A stretch of DNA of 7,732 bases from Candidatus Anoxychlamydiales bacterium (GCA_011064905.1 JAAKFW010000067.1:1-7732), one strand, 5' to 3'. Shown: positions 1 to 6,803, counted from the stretch's first letter. Notes: a model not told the origin generated them from the letters alone. A program made the numbers and translations.

Positions 1-1433
1 CCTTCCCAAGGAAACGGTCTTTTAGCAGGTGGGATATTCTGATCTTTTTGAAATTTCGTAACTAAGCCACCTATAATAGAGCCAATTCCACTAGATTGTT
101 GAAGAGCAGATAGTGCTATTATTTTAGCTGTAGCTTTAGATGCATCAATTTTTGGATTTTCAAATGTTCCTTTTATTGGTATTTTTATAACGTAATCATC
201 AGGAAGATTTTCAATACCAAAAACGCTATATAGAGTATCCGCTGTTATTCCTAAATTCATTTTTAGAGCTTTATTATTTAGATCTATTTTTCCCCAAGTA
301 CATAAGTGAACAGTTTCATCTATTAAAAAATCCATTCTATCTGAATATAACATGCCATTATCTATTTGGATGTTTACATTTGTAAACCACATGCTAACTG
401 AATTTGAAGATCTAAGTTTTGCAAGAGAAGTCATAGTTCTTATGGCTCCAGTGTTAGAGATAATCATTTTATTTAGATCTACTGACATATGCCCGATTTT
501 TAGGTTTTGAGTGTTAAAAGGGGATATCGGGTAAGAAAAACCATCATTTGAGATTCTAGTGATTATTGGAGAATTTTTTTGAGATGCAAGATATGTAATA
601 TTATTTGCAAATTGAGGGTTGATCGGAGAAAGATTTAAAACAATTGTAGCTGATTTTGTTAGAGTTATTTTGTTTTTTTCATAGAAAAGATTTAAATTAG
701 CATTAGCATTTGTAGATTTGAGATCAATATTTATAGGTCCTTTTAAATTATCTAGAGTGGATTCTATTTGTAGATCTAAACTAGATCCTAGAATTTGAGA
801 TAGAAGATTTTGATATTTTGGGCTTTTTGAAAAAAGCAACTGATCTAAACCAATTGTTGGTATGTTTTTAGCGGTTATTGTTGACTGAATTTCATCTCCT
901 TCGAAATGAATAGAAGCTCTAAAACTTCCAGATATTTTATTTTCAGTAGTTTTCCCGGAAATTTCAATTGAGTTTATTCCTTTTAGATCTGCTTTTATTG
1001 ATGCGTTAACATTATTAAAATTAGCATACGGCTTGTTTGGATAATGAATTACTACATTTAAGTTATCAACTTGAGTATTAGCAAAGAGTTTTAGGTTTTT
1101 ATAGTTTTTTATAGTTTTATAAAAAGATAAAAGACTCATATTTGATGTGATTGAATCTACATCCAAATCAATATTTGGATCTTTATAACTTAATTTTTTT
1201 ATTTTTTGAGGTCCAAACCAAGTTAAATGAAAAGATTCGATTTCAACTTTAGCATTTGATTTTTTTTCTATCTTATTAATTAAAAAAATTGTTCCTGCTT
1301 TTGTAGAGAAAACAGCTGGTAGAAAAAATATAAAAATAGCTAAAGCTATTAATATAGAAATTAAAATTATATAAATTGGTTTTTTAGAGTTTTTTAAGTT
1401 TTTTTGATTTTGATTCTGATTTTTTTTATTCAT
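1..1433 (-). CDS. AsmA-like membrane-anchored envelope protein, 3' end cut off by the window edge
   Basis: I translated this frame by hand from the ATG at 1433-1431 and it stays open for 477 codons to base 1, so the gene is truncated only at its 3' end. The protein has a short polar, Asn/Lys/Gln-rich N-terminus, one strong hydrophobic segment at about residues 19-41, and then a long segment rich in alternating beta-type sequence. Residues 68-76 read FHLTWFGPQ, and residues 420-430 read IKGTFENPKID. The first resembles the start, and the second the C-terminal part, of AsmA/TamB-superfamily repeat proteins. The visible end is Gly-rich (about 448-456), then PPAKRPFPW, probably close to the natural C-terminus. 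Such proteins sit in the inner membrane with a periplasmic beta-groove and are linked to phospholipid movement to the outer membrane. The exact subfamily is not identified. The start overlaps the glmS stop (ATGA), implying translational coupling. No Shine-Dalgarno sequence is evident. Confidence 0.75.
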   Translation of the reverse strand, partial: MNKKNQNQNQKNLKNSKKPIYIILISILIALAIFIFFLPAVFSTKAGTIFLINKIEKKSNAKVEIESFHLTWFGPQKIKKLSYKDPNIDLDVDSITSNMSLLSFYKTIKNYKNLKLFANTQVDNLNVVIHYPNKPYANFNNVNASIKADLKGINSIEISGKTTENKISGSFRASIHFEGDEIQSTITAKNIPTIGLDQLLFSKSPKYQNLLSQILGSSLDLQIESTLDNLKGPINIDLKSTNANANLNLFYEKNKITLTKSATIVLNLSPINPQFANNITYLASQKNSPIITRISNDGFSYPISPFNTQNLKIGHMSVDLNKMIISNTGAIRTMTSLAKLRSSNSVSMWFTNVNIQIDNGMLYSDRMDFLIDETVHLCTWGKIDLNNKALKMNLGITADTLYSVFGIENLPDDYVIKIPIKGTFENPKIDASKATAKIIALSALQQSSGIGSIIGGLVTKFQKDQNIPPAKRPFPWE

Positions 1434-3262
1434 TCAACTGTTACCGATTTTGCTAAGTTTCTTGGGCGATCTATATCTGTTTTTCTTATCTTTGCAATAA
1501 AATAAGCAAAAAGTTGAGCTGCTATTGTAGAAGGAAATATAGCAAGTTCATCTATTGTGTTATCAAGCCAAATAACATCGTCTGCAATATCTTCAATACC
1601 ATAAGAACCTTTGGTTGCAAAAGCTAAGATTTTAGCATTTCTAGCTCTAGCTTCCATTAATGAAGAGAGCATTTTATCATATGTTTTTTTATTTGATGAA
1701 AAAGCAATTATTGCAAGTTTAGAGTCTATTAAAGCGAGTGGGCCATGCTTCATTTCACCTGCTGGATAAGCACTTGCATGAAGATACGATATCTCTTTTA
1801 GCTTTAAAGCAGCTTCCATTGCGGTTGGGTACATTAAATTTCTGCCTAAAAAGAAAAAATTCTCGTATTTTGAATATTTTTTAGCTTTCTCTTCTATTAT
1901 AGATGTGTTTTTTAAGATTTTCCTAACTTTTGATGGAATTTTTTTTAGTTCATTTAAAAGTAGGATAGCCTCTTTTTTTTGCATTGATTTTAGTCTCGCT
2001 AAGTATATTGCAAAGAGATATAAAACTGTTATCTGTGAGGTAAAAGATTTAGTTGAGCATACACTTCTTTCTATTCCTGCTTTTAAAAATATTGAAGAGT
2101 CTGAAATTCTAGATAAGCTAGAGTTTTTTGCATTTATTATAGATAGGATTTTTGCGCCTTTTTCTTTTGTAGTTTTTATCGCGGCAATAGTGTCTGCTGT
2201 CTCTCCTGATTGAGATATAGCGATAACTAATGTGTTTCTAGTTAAAATAGGAGTTTTAAATCTCATCTCTGATGCAATCTCTATAGAGACTGGGATATGT
2301 GCATTTTCTTCTATTAATGATTTTCCGATGAGCGCTGCATGATGAGATGTTCCGCAGGCGGTAATTATAATGTTATCTATTTTTGATAAAAAGCTTTTCG
2401 AGAATTTTAAATCTTCAAATTCAACAAGTCCTTTATTTTCTACAATTCTTCCAAGATATGCTTTTTGTATGGTAGCTGGTTGATCGAAAATCTCTTTGAG
2501 CATAAAATGCTCAAATCCTTTTTTCGAAAATTTTATGTTTTTAGCGTTTATCTTCTCAAATTTTTTTTTAATCGGTTTGTTTTCTAGATTTACAACTTTT
2601 ATTTCTTGGTTTTTTATATGTGCGATTTCATCGTTTTTTAAAAATATCACATTTAAATTTCTACCAGAGAATGCATTGGGGTCAGAAGAGATTATTACTT
2701 CAGTTTTTTTATCGTTAAACCCAATAGCCAATGGAGATTCTCTTGAAGCTGCTATTAGTTCATTTGGATGATTTTTATGAATCATTGCAATAGCAAATGA
2801 CCCTTTTAGTTCTTTTAAACTTTTTATAGTAGATTCAACTAAATTATTTTTATAGTTAGAAGAAATTAGCTGCGCAATAACTTCTGTATCAGTATCTGAT
2901 CTAAATTTAATGTTTTTAGAGATTAATGATTTTTTTAAAATATCAAAGTTTTCAATGATGCCATTGTGAACTATAGCTAAATTTTTCTCAGCATCAAAAT
3001 GAGGATGTGCATTTTTCTCATTTGCGCTTCCATGGGTTGCCCATCTTGTATGACCAATTGCTAAGTCTAATTTAAGATCTTTTAGATTAATTTTTTTTTC
3101 TAAAGCCTCAATTTTACCACTAGCTTTAAAATGAATGAGCTTATTGTTTTTTATAGCTGCTATTCCTGCCGAATCATAGCCTCTATACTCTAAAAGTTTT
3201 AAGCCATTTAAACATTCTTTTACTGAACTTTTAGATCCTAGATAAGCAAAGATTCCACACAT
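1430..3262 (-). CDS. glmS: glutamine--fructose-6-phosphate aminotransferase (isomerizing)
   Basis: GlmS converts fructose-6-phosphate and glutamine into glucosamine-6-phosphate and glutamate. This cytosolic step commits sugar to UDP-GlcNAc, lipid A and peptidoglycan precursors. The protein has 610 residues, matching the E. coli enzyme. Residues 1-4 are MCGI, so Cys2 becomes the N-terminal nucleophile of the class II glutaminase domain. GHTRWATHG (70-78) and HNGIIENF (99-106) are the glutamine-site motifs. The first SIS domain shows ACGTS (302-306) and SQSGET (350-355). The second shows KLKEISY (487-493, catalytic-type Glu490) and EMKHGP with His506. The tail RNLAKSVTVE carries the conserved lysine Lys605. 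All key residues are present. A less usual point is ERSVCSTK at 398-405, where EIGVASTK is typical. The ATG at 3262 is fixed by the catalytic Cys and by an AGAAGAG site 6 nt upstream. The gene lies 53 nt after the permease gene and overlaps the AsmA-like gene. Confidence 0.98.
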   Translation of the reverse strand: MCGIFAYLGSKSSVKECLNGLKLLEYRGYDSAGIAAIKNNKLIHFKASGKIEALEKKINLKDLKLDLAIGHTRWATHGSANEKNAHPHFDAEKNLAIVHNGIIENFDILKKSLISKNIKFRSDTDTEVIAQLISSNYKNNLVESTIKSLKELKGSFAIAMIHKNHPNELIAASRESPLAIGFNDKKTEVIISSDPNAFSGRNLNVIFLKNDEIAHIKNQEIKVVNLENKPIKKKFEKINAKNIKFSKKGFEHFMLKEIFDQPATIQKAYLGRIVENKGLVEFEDLKFSKSFLSKIDNIIITACGTSHHAALIGKSLIEENAHIPVSIEIASEMRFKTPILTRNTLVIAISQSGETADTIAAIKTTKEKGAKILSIINAKNSSLSRISDSSIFLKAGIERSVCSTKSFTSQITVLYLFAIYLARLKSMQKKEAILLLNELKKIPSKVRKILKNTSIIEEKAKKYSKYENFFFLGRNLMYPTAMEAALKLKEISYLHASAYPAGEMKHGPLALIDSKLAIIAFSSNKKTYDKMLSSLMEARARNAKILAFATKGSYGIEDIADDVIWLDNTIDELAIFPSTIAAQLFAYFIAKIRKTDIDRPRNLAKSVTVE

Positions 3263-3268
3263 AAATAA

Positions 3269-3275
3269 CTCTTCT
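3269..3275 (-). promoter_or_regulatory. ribosome binding site of glmS
   Basis: The minus strand reads AGAAGAG, then TTATTT, then ATG. The purine-rich GAG core is 6 nt from the start codon. It is one of the clearer Shine-Dalgarno-like sites in the window and supports the 3262 start already fixed by the N-terminal MCGI motif. Confidence 0.55.
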
Positions 3276-3285
3276 GGTTTTTATC

Positions 3286-3294
3286 AGTATAGCA
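3286..3294 (-). promoter_or_regulatory. extended -10 promoter element for glmS
   Basis: On the minus strand the permease-glmS gap contains TGCTATACT, which is a TG-n extension followed by a -10 hexamer one base from TATAAT. Transcription would start near 3279 and leave a leader of about 17 nt. No good -35 hexamer lies at the normal distance (AGGCAA at 17 bp), which is tolerable for an extended -10. It suggests glmS can be transcribed independently of the permease gene. This is a sequence match only, without start-site data. Confidence 0.5.
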
Positions 3295-3315
3295 AATTTA
3301 TAATTTATTTGCCTT

Positions 3316-4740
3316 TTATCTTTTTATTTCATCTTTCATTTTTTTATGATGTATGTGCCAAGCGGGTTTTCTAAAATATCTGATGATAAATGGTATTATT
3401 AAAAATATGATACTTCCTCCAATTAAAAATATCTCGTAAGAGAGGGGGTTAAATCCAGCAATTTGCGTGGGCGGGATGTATCCTACAATTAGTGCAAAAG
3501 TAGTTCCTATTATTCCAATGGAACCAACAACCCACATGCCAACATTTTTAAATGGTATTTTATATGCTCTTTCAACATTTGGTTTTTTATATCTTAAAAC
3601 AATTGCTGATATAAACATGAGTATGTACATGAATTGATATAAATGCGCGGTTAGATTAAGTAGAATCCAATAAGATGAGCTAATGGTTGGGGTTAATAAA
3701 AATACAAAAGCCAAAATAGTTACGATGATAGCTTGCAATACTAAAAGATTTACAGGAGCTTGATATTTGTTTAGCTTTTGTAAAACAATAGGAAGATCGC
3801 CATGTTCAGCTGTTGCATACATCCCTTTTATCGGTCCAATTGTCCAGGTGCTTATCATTCCAAGAGCGCCTATTGTTATGAAAAAAGCAACAACAGATGT
3901 GAGTTTTGGAAAGTTATAAGCCCTAAAAAAACTAGCCATAGCTTCAATAGCTCCAGCTGGAAGTTCTATATTTCCAGATGGAATAACAATAGCGATGGAA
4001 AGAGCCCCAAAAGATACAATTGTAATAATAATTATTGCTGATATTAAAATGGAAATAGGGTAATTCTTCTTAGGGTTTTTCACTTCTTTTGCATGAACAG
4101 CAGACATTTCAAGGCCGCTAAGTGACATCAATACTCCAGAGATCAGTGCAAATTGTGATATAGAATTAAAATCCGGGAAAAATGTCTTTTTTGAAAAAAC
4201 TATTTGAGAAGGATTGCCTAAAAGTAGCCAGAGGCCTGCTAAAACAATAATTAAAACTCCAGGCAGTATAGTTCCAAACATCGCGCAGATAGTGCTTATC
4301 CAGCCCGATATTGTCATCCCAAAAAAGTTAACTATAGTTGATAACCAAAAAACTACAATTATTGAAATCATAATAAAAGTTTTATTTTGAGCGAGAGTTG
4401 GATCAAAGATATAAGCAAAACTAACAGCTGCAAAAGACAAAGCTGTTGGATACCATATCACATTTTCAATCCATTGAAGCCATATCGCTAAGAATCCAAA
4501 ATTATCTCCTAAAGCTTCTTTTACCCAGATATACACTCCACCTCTTTGTGGCCAACCAGTTGCTAGCTCAGCTGAGATAAGTGCGATCGGAATGAAAAAT
4601 CCAAATGAAGAAACAATAATAAAAAAAATAGATGCAAAGCCATATTTTGCAGAAACAGATATGTTTGCAATATTTACTAAAGCTGCGACATTTATCATCG
4701 CTAGCATAAAAACATTAATCGAACGTCCTTTTTGAAACAT
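3316..4740 (-). CDS. APC-family amino-acid permease/antiporter, GadC-like (AGT) subgroup
   Basis: This is a 474-residue polytopic inner-membrane protein with about 12 hydrophobic segments, the usual APC-superfamily size. The N-terminal third follows the layout of the glutamate:GABA antiporter group. TM1 is at about residues 8-30. It is followed by YGFASIFF, a second helix ending FFIPIALISAELATGWPQ, and the signature RGGVYIWVKEALG (66-78), matching the GGVxxWVxxxLG motif of GadC and relatives. The aromatic stretch WLQWIENVIWYPTAL follows. The role is exchange or uptake of amino acids; the substrate cannot be told from sequence. Chlamydiae carry XasA/GadC-type permeases and keep a permease gene next to glmS, so the context fits. 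The C-terminal cytoplasmic tail after the last helix is only about 20 residues (RYFRKPAWHIHHKKMKDEI...), short compared with the pH-gating plug of GadC. A weak AAAGAG site lies 9 nt before the ATG at 4740. The gene is divergent from the NSS gene. Confidence 0.9.
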   Translation of the reverse strand: MFQKGRSINVFMLAMINVAALVNIANISVSAKYGFASIFFIIVSSFGFFIPIALISAELATGWPQRGGVYIWVKEALGDNFGFLAIWLQWIENVIWYPTALSFAAVSFAYIFDPTLAQNKTFIMISIIVVFWLSTIVNFFGMTISGWISTICAMFGTILPGVLIIVLAGLWLLLGNPSQIVFSKKTFFPDFNSISQFALISGVLMSLSGLEMSAVHAKEVKNPKKNYPISILISAIIIITIVSFGALSIAIVIPSGNIELPAGAIEAMASFFRAYNFPKLTSVVAFFITIGALGMISTWTIGPIKGMYATAEHGDLPIVLQKLNKYQAPVNLLVLQAIIVTILAFVFLLTPTISSSYWILLNLTAHLYQFMYILMFISAIVLRYKKPNVERAYKIPFKNVGMWVVGSIGIIGTTFALIVGYIPPTQIAGFNPLSYEIFLIGGSIIFLIIPFIIRYFRKPAWHIHHKKMKDEIKR

Positions 4741-4767
4741 TTATACCAACTCTTTTTTTCCTTAAAA

Positions 4768-4796
4768 ATATTAAGTGTATTTCATCTAAGCTTAAA
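4768..4796 (-). promoter_or_regulatory. possible promoter of the APC permease gene
   Basis: Reading the minus strand upstream of the ATG at 4740 there is TAATAT (4773-4768) as a -10 candidate, with TTTAAG (4796-4791) 17 bp upstream as a poor -35 (3 of 6 matches). In sequence this AT-rich such matches arise easily. It is listed because the divergent gap must contain a promoter for this gene and nothing better was seen. Confidence 0.25.
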
Positions 4797-4840
4797 TTTA
4801 AAAAAAATAATTAAAAATTTTCGCATCAAAAAAAACATTT

Positions 4841-4867
4841 TTGCTTTTAGAGCTATTCATGTATAAT
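4841..4867 (+). promoter_or_regulatory. possible promoter of the NSS transporter gene
   Basis: A perfect TATAAT lies at 4862-4867. Weak -35 choices lie upstream: TTGCTT at 4841-4846 with a 15-bp spacer, or TTTTGC at 4839-4844 with a 17-bp spacer. Transcription would begin near 4874, leaving about 18 nt before the ATG at 4892, much like the leader predicted for glmS. If this promoter is real, the alternative start at 4859 cannot be used from it. A perfect hexamer by chance is not unlikely in an intergenic region this AT-rich. Confidence 0.35.
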
Positions 4868-4891
4868 GTTAAAAAACAAAAATTGATTATC

Positions 4892-6256
4892 ATGAAGCCA
4901 TTGGAAAAAAGAGAGTCTTGGAAATCTAGAACTGGATTTATTTTCGCGGCGCTTGGTTCTGCTGTAGGTCTTGGCAGCATTTGGAGATTTCCATATGTTG
5001 TAGGGCAAAATGGTGGAGCGGCTTTCATTTTACTTTATCTGATTTTTTTAGCTCTGATTGGCTTTCCGATTTTAGTTGCTGAAATTCTAGTTGGAAGAAC
5101 AGCTCAACTATCCCCATTTGGGGCTTTTAAAAAAATTGGCAAAAATAAATTTTGGGGTCTTTCTGGTAAATTAGTTATTTTTACAGGTCTTCTTATCAGC
5201 TCTTTTTATAGCGTTATCGCAGGCTGGATGTTGGGCTATTTAATAGAGGCTATTTCTGGACATTTGAGTTTTTCCGGGGCTTCTCAGGCCTTAGAGCATT
5301 TCGATAAGCTTAGCTCATCTGCTTTTTGGTCTGTCGGATTTCATTTTATTTTTATGGCTTTATCTATTTTAATTTTGTTTTTGGGAGTGAGAAAAGGTAT
5401 TGAGCAAAAAAGCAAAATTATGATGCCTCTTTTGATTATAGTTGTAATTATTTTAGTAGTTAAAGGAGTGACGCTTCCCTCTGCCTCCAAGGGTTTAAAA
5501 TTTTTATTATCTCCTAGATGGGATTTAGTAACTCCTGCTGGTATATTAATAGCTCTTGGACAAGCTTTTTTTACTCTCTCATTAGGGCAAGGAACAATGG
5601 TGACATATGGAAGCTATCTCTCTAAAAAAGAAGATATCCCAAAAAGCTGTTTTCCTGTTGTCTTATTAAACACTCTTATTGCTATTTTAGTGGGCGTCGC
5701 TATTTTTGCTATAGTTTTTTCTCAAGATTTAGAGCCAGGTGCTGGTCCATCACTCATTTTTGAGACATTACCTTTAGTTTTTACTAAGATGAAATTAGGC
5801 TATGTGTTATCTATCTTTTTCTTTCTTTTGGTAACACTCGCTGCTTTAACATCAGAGATTTCAGCTTTAGAGCCTTTTATTTCGTATTTAATAGATGAAA
5901 AAGGTTGGAAAAGAAAAAAGGCATCGATCTTTACAGGTGTTTTAGCTTTTTTAATGGGGGTGCCTTCTGCTCTATCTTTTGGCCTTTTAAAAAGATTTAC
6001 ACTCTTTGGATTAAATTTTTTCGATTGCTTATCTTTTTTTTCTGTAAATATTTTAGTGCCACTTGGCGGCTTTTTAATTGTCGTTTTAGTATCATATGTC
6101 TGGGGTATAAAAAAAGCTTTTGAGCATCTAAAAGTATCTAAGGAAGCTTTTTTTCATCATAAACCATGGGTTGCTTGGTATTTCAAAGTTTGCTTAAAAT
6201 ATATATCTCCAATATTAATTATTTTAATTCTTCTTAATGTTTTAGGCTTTTTTTGA
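4892..6256 (+). CDS. neurotransmitter:sodium symporter (NSS/SNF, LeuT-fold) amino-acid transporter
   Basis: This Na+-coupled inner-membrane transporter probably imports an amino acid. From the ATG at 4892 it has 454 residues and about 11 hydrophobic segments, typical of bacterial NSS proteins. The N-terminus RESWKSRTGF then AALGSAVGLGSIWRFPY is the family signature (unwound TM1). TM6 shows GQAFFTLSLGQG, the substrate/Na1 region, and TM8 shows AALTSEISALEP, with the Thr-Ser pair that binds Na2 in LeuT. An Asn in TM7 (LLNTLIA) matches the Na1 Asn. One deviation is Ser29 where LeuT has Asn27, a Na1 ligand. The start is uncertain. The ATG at 4892 gives the usual short lead before the RE.W motif and follows a TATAAT. 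An in-frame ATG at 4859 has AGAG 6 nt upstream and would add 11 residues; a TTG at 4841 also exists but is least likely. Two small membrane-protein genes follow after 32 nt. Confidence 0.93.
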   Translation: MKPLEKRESWKSRTGFIFAALGSAVGLGSIWRFPYVVGQNGGAAFILLYLIFLALIGFPILVAEILVGRTAQLSPFGAFKKIGKNKFWGLSGKLVIFTGLLISSFYSVIAGWMLGYLIEAISGHLSFSGASQALEHFDKLSSSAFWSVGFHFIFMALSILILFLGVRKGIEQKSKIMMPLLIIVVIILVVKGVTLPSASKGLKFLLSPRWDLVTPAGILIALGQAFFTLSLGQGTMVTYGSYLSKKEDIPKSCFPVVLLNTLIAILVGVAIFAIVFSQDLEPGAGPSLIFETLPLVFTKMKLGYVLSIFFFLLVTLAALTSEISALEPFISYLIDEKGWKRKKASIFTGVLAFLMGVPSALSFGLLKRFTLFGLNFFDCLSFFSVNILVPLGGFLIVVLVSYVWGIKKAFEHLKVSKEAFFHHKPWVAWYFKVCLKYISPILIILILLNVLGFF

Positions 6257-6277
6257 TATATATCAAATTTTAAGCAA
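6190..6277. repeat. 11-bp inverted repeat bracketing the NSS stop codon
   Basis: TTGCTTAAAAT at 6190-6200 is matched exactly in inverted orientation by ATTTTAAGCAA at 6267-6277, with 66 nt between. The right arm starts at the last base of the 16-bp palindrome. Together they could fold into a branched hairpin at the 3' end of the transporter mRNA, upstream of the next gene. Role unknown; chance is possible. Confidence 0.3.
6252..6267. repeat. perfect 16-bp palindrome at the end of the NSS gene
   Basis: TTTGATATATATCAAA is a perfect palindrome that includes the TGA stop of the transporter gene and is followed by TTTT. The stem is almost all A:T with no loop, so it is a poor terminator. It could equally be an operator-like site or chance in AT-rich DNA. 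Confidence 0.4.
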
Positions 6278-6288
6278 CCTAAAGAAAA

Positions 6289-6552
6289 ATGGCGTTTTTT
6301 AAAAATTTTATAGTCGTAGTAATTCTTGTTGGGATTTTAACAAGAATAGCTCTATATCTATTTTCTAGAAAATTAAAAAAAGATATGGCTGTTTTTTTAG
6401 CTTTCTTTACAGTTTCAGTAATAATTCTTCCAATAGTTTCTCTAACTTTAGGGTTTGACATTGCTGTATCTGAATATGTTGTAGCTTTGGTTATCTGGCT
6501 GCTTTTTGATCTTATGAGAATAAAAAAGGATATAAAGAAGAAAAAAAAATGA
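6289..6552 (+). CDS. small hypothetical membrane protein, three predicted helices (87 aa)
   Basis: I do not recognise this protein. It starts at an ATG 32 nt after the transporter stop, with only a weak purine stretch (AAAGAAAA) upstream. Hydrophobic segments lie at about residues 5-25, 33-53 and 59-76, separated by a basic loop FSRKLKKD at 25-32. The C-terminus is strongly basic (RIKKDIKKKKK), which predicts a cytoplasmic end. Its stop overlaps the next start as ATGA, so the two small genes are probably translated as a pair and may be co-transcribed with the transporter. It is too large, and has too many helices, to resemble the one-helix MetS accessory subunit known for some NSS transporters. 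The opposite-strand frame across the same bases lacks recognisable features, so this strand is preferred. Confidence 0.65.
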   Translation: MAFFKNFIVVVILVGILTRIALYLFSRKLKKDMAVFLAFFTVSVIILPIVSLTLGFDIAVSEYVVALVIWLLFDLMRIKKDIKKKKK

Positions 6553-6803
6553 AGATTTTAATTTATTTTATAGAATGGCTATTTGCTTTTATTATTATTT
6601 GGGGTTTGAACTATAGTTTAAATAATATTTTGAAAAGAAAGATATCTCCTGTAATGGCCTCTGTTTTTACTTTTATTATAATTGGACTTTTTTGTTTTTT
6701 CGTATCGCCTTATCTTATAACTTTTACTTATCCTTCTTTGATTTATCTTCCTATAGCATTTTTCTTTTTCGTTATAACATTAATAAAAGTTGAAAAAGTT
6801 TAA
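6549..6803 (+). CDS. small hypothetical membrane protein, three predicted helices (84 aa)
   Basis: I do not recognise this protein. It begins in the ATGA overlap with the preceding gene, directly after a run of nine A. AAGAAG 8 nt upstream may serve as a ribosome site. Hydrophobic segments lie at about residues 3-23, 35-55 and 61-79. A basic patch ILKRK follows the first helix, and the protein ends in a short charged tail KVEKV. The spacing of helix 1, basic loop, helix 2 and helix 3 repeats that of the upstream 87-residue protein, and parts can be lined up by eye (for example FSRKLKKDMAVFLAFF with LKRKISPVMASVFTFI). The pair may therefore be diverged tandem duplicates or two halves of one membrane unit. 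The stop overlaps the stop of the convergent zinc-ribbon gene by 4 nt. Confidence 0.65.
   Translation: MKILIYFIEWLFAFIIIWGLNYSLNNILKRKISPVMASVFTFIIIGLFCFFVSPYLITFTYPSLIYLPIAFFFFVITLIKVEKV

Noticed and set aside
1905..2771. Open frames on the plus strand inside glmS (1905-2213 and 2496-2771)
   Set aside because: They are antisense to a fully conserved glmS, have no recognisable domain, and their Phe-rich hydrophobic composition is what the complement of Lys-rich codons gives.
3263..3315. glmS ribozyme or other riboswitch upstream of glmS
   Set aside because: The gap is only 53 nt and contains no conserved ribozyme core; the known ribozyme is much longer.
3802..4041. Plus-strand frame inside the permease gene
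   Set aside because: It lies entirely antisense to the well-supported APC permease and has a low-complexity Ser/Asn translation without family resemblance.
4787..4801. Short palindromes TAAGCTTA and TTAAATTTAA in the divergent gap as an operator
   Set aside because: Both are short and almost wholly A/T in an AT-rich gap, and neither is placed at a convincing promoter; chance is sufficient.
4798..5028. Minus-strand frame across the divergent region and the NSS start
   Set aside because: It overlaps the conserved TM1 region of the NSS transporter in antisense and has no features of its own.
5905..6123. Second plus-strand frame inside the NSS gene
   Set aside because: It is out of frame with a conserved transporter region and is explained as a shadow of its hydrophobic codons.
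6252..6275. Intrinsic terminator after the NSS gene
   Set aside because: The palindrome has an A:T-only core with no loop and only four T after it, so the hairpin would be too weak to support a terminator call.
6279..6461. Minus-strand frame opposite the 87-residue membrane gene
   Set aside because: The plus-strand frame is longer, in operon position, with clear helices and an ATGA overlap to the next gene; the antisense frame has none of these.
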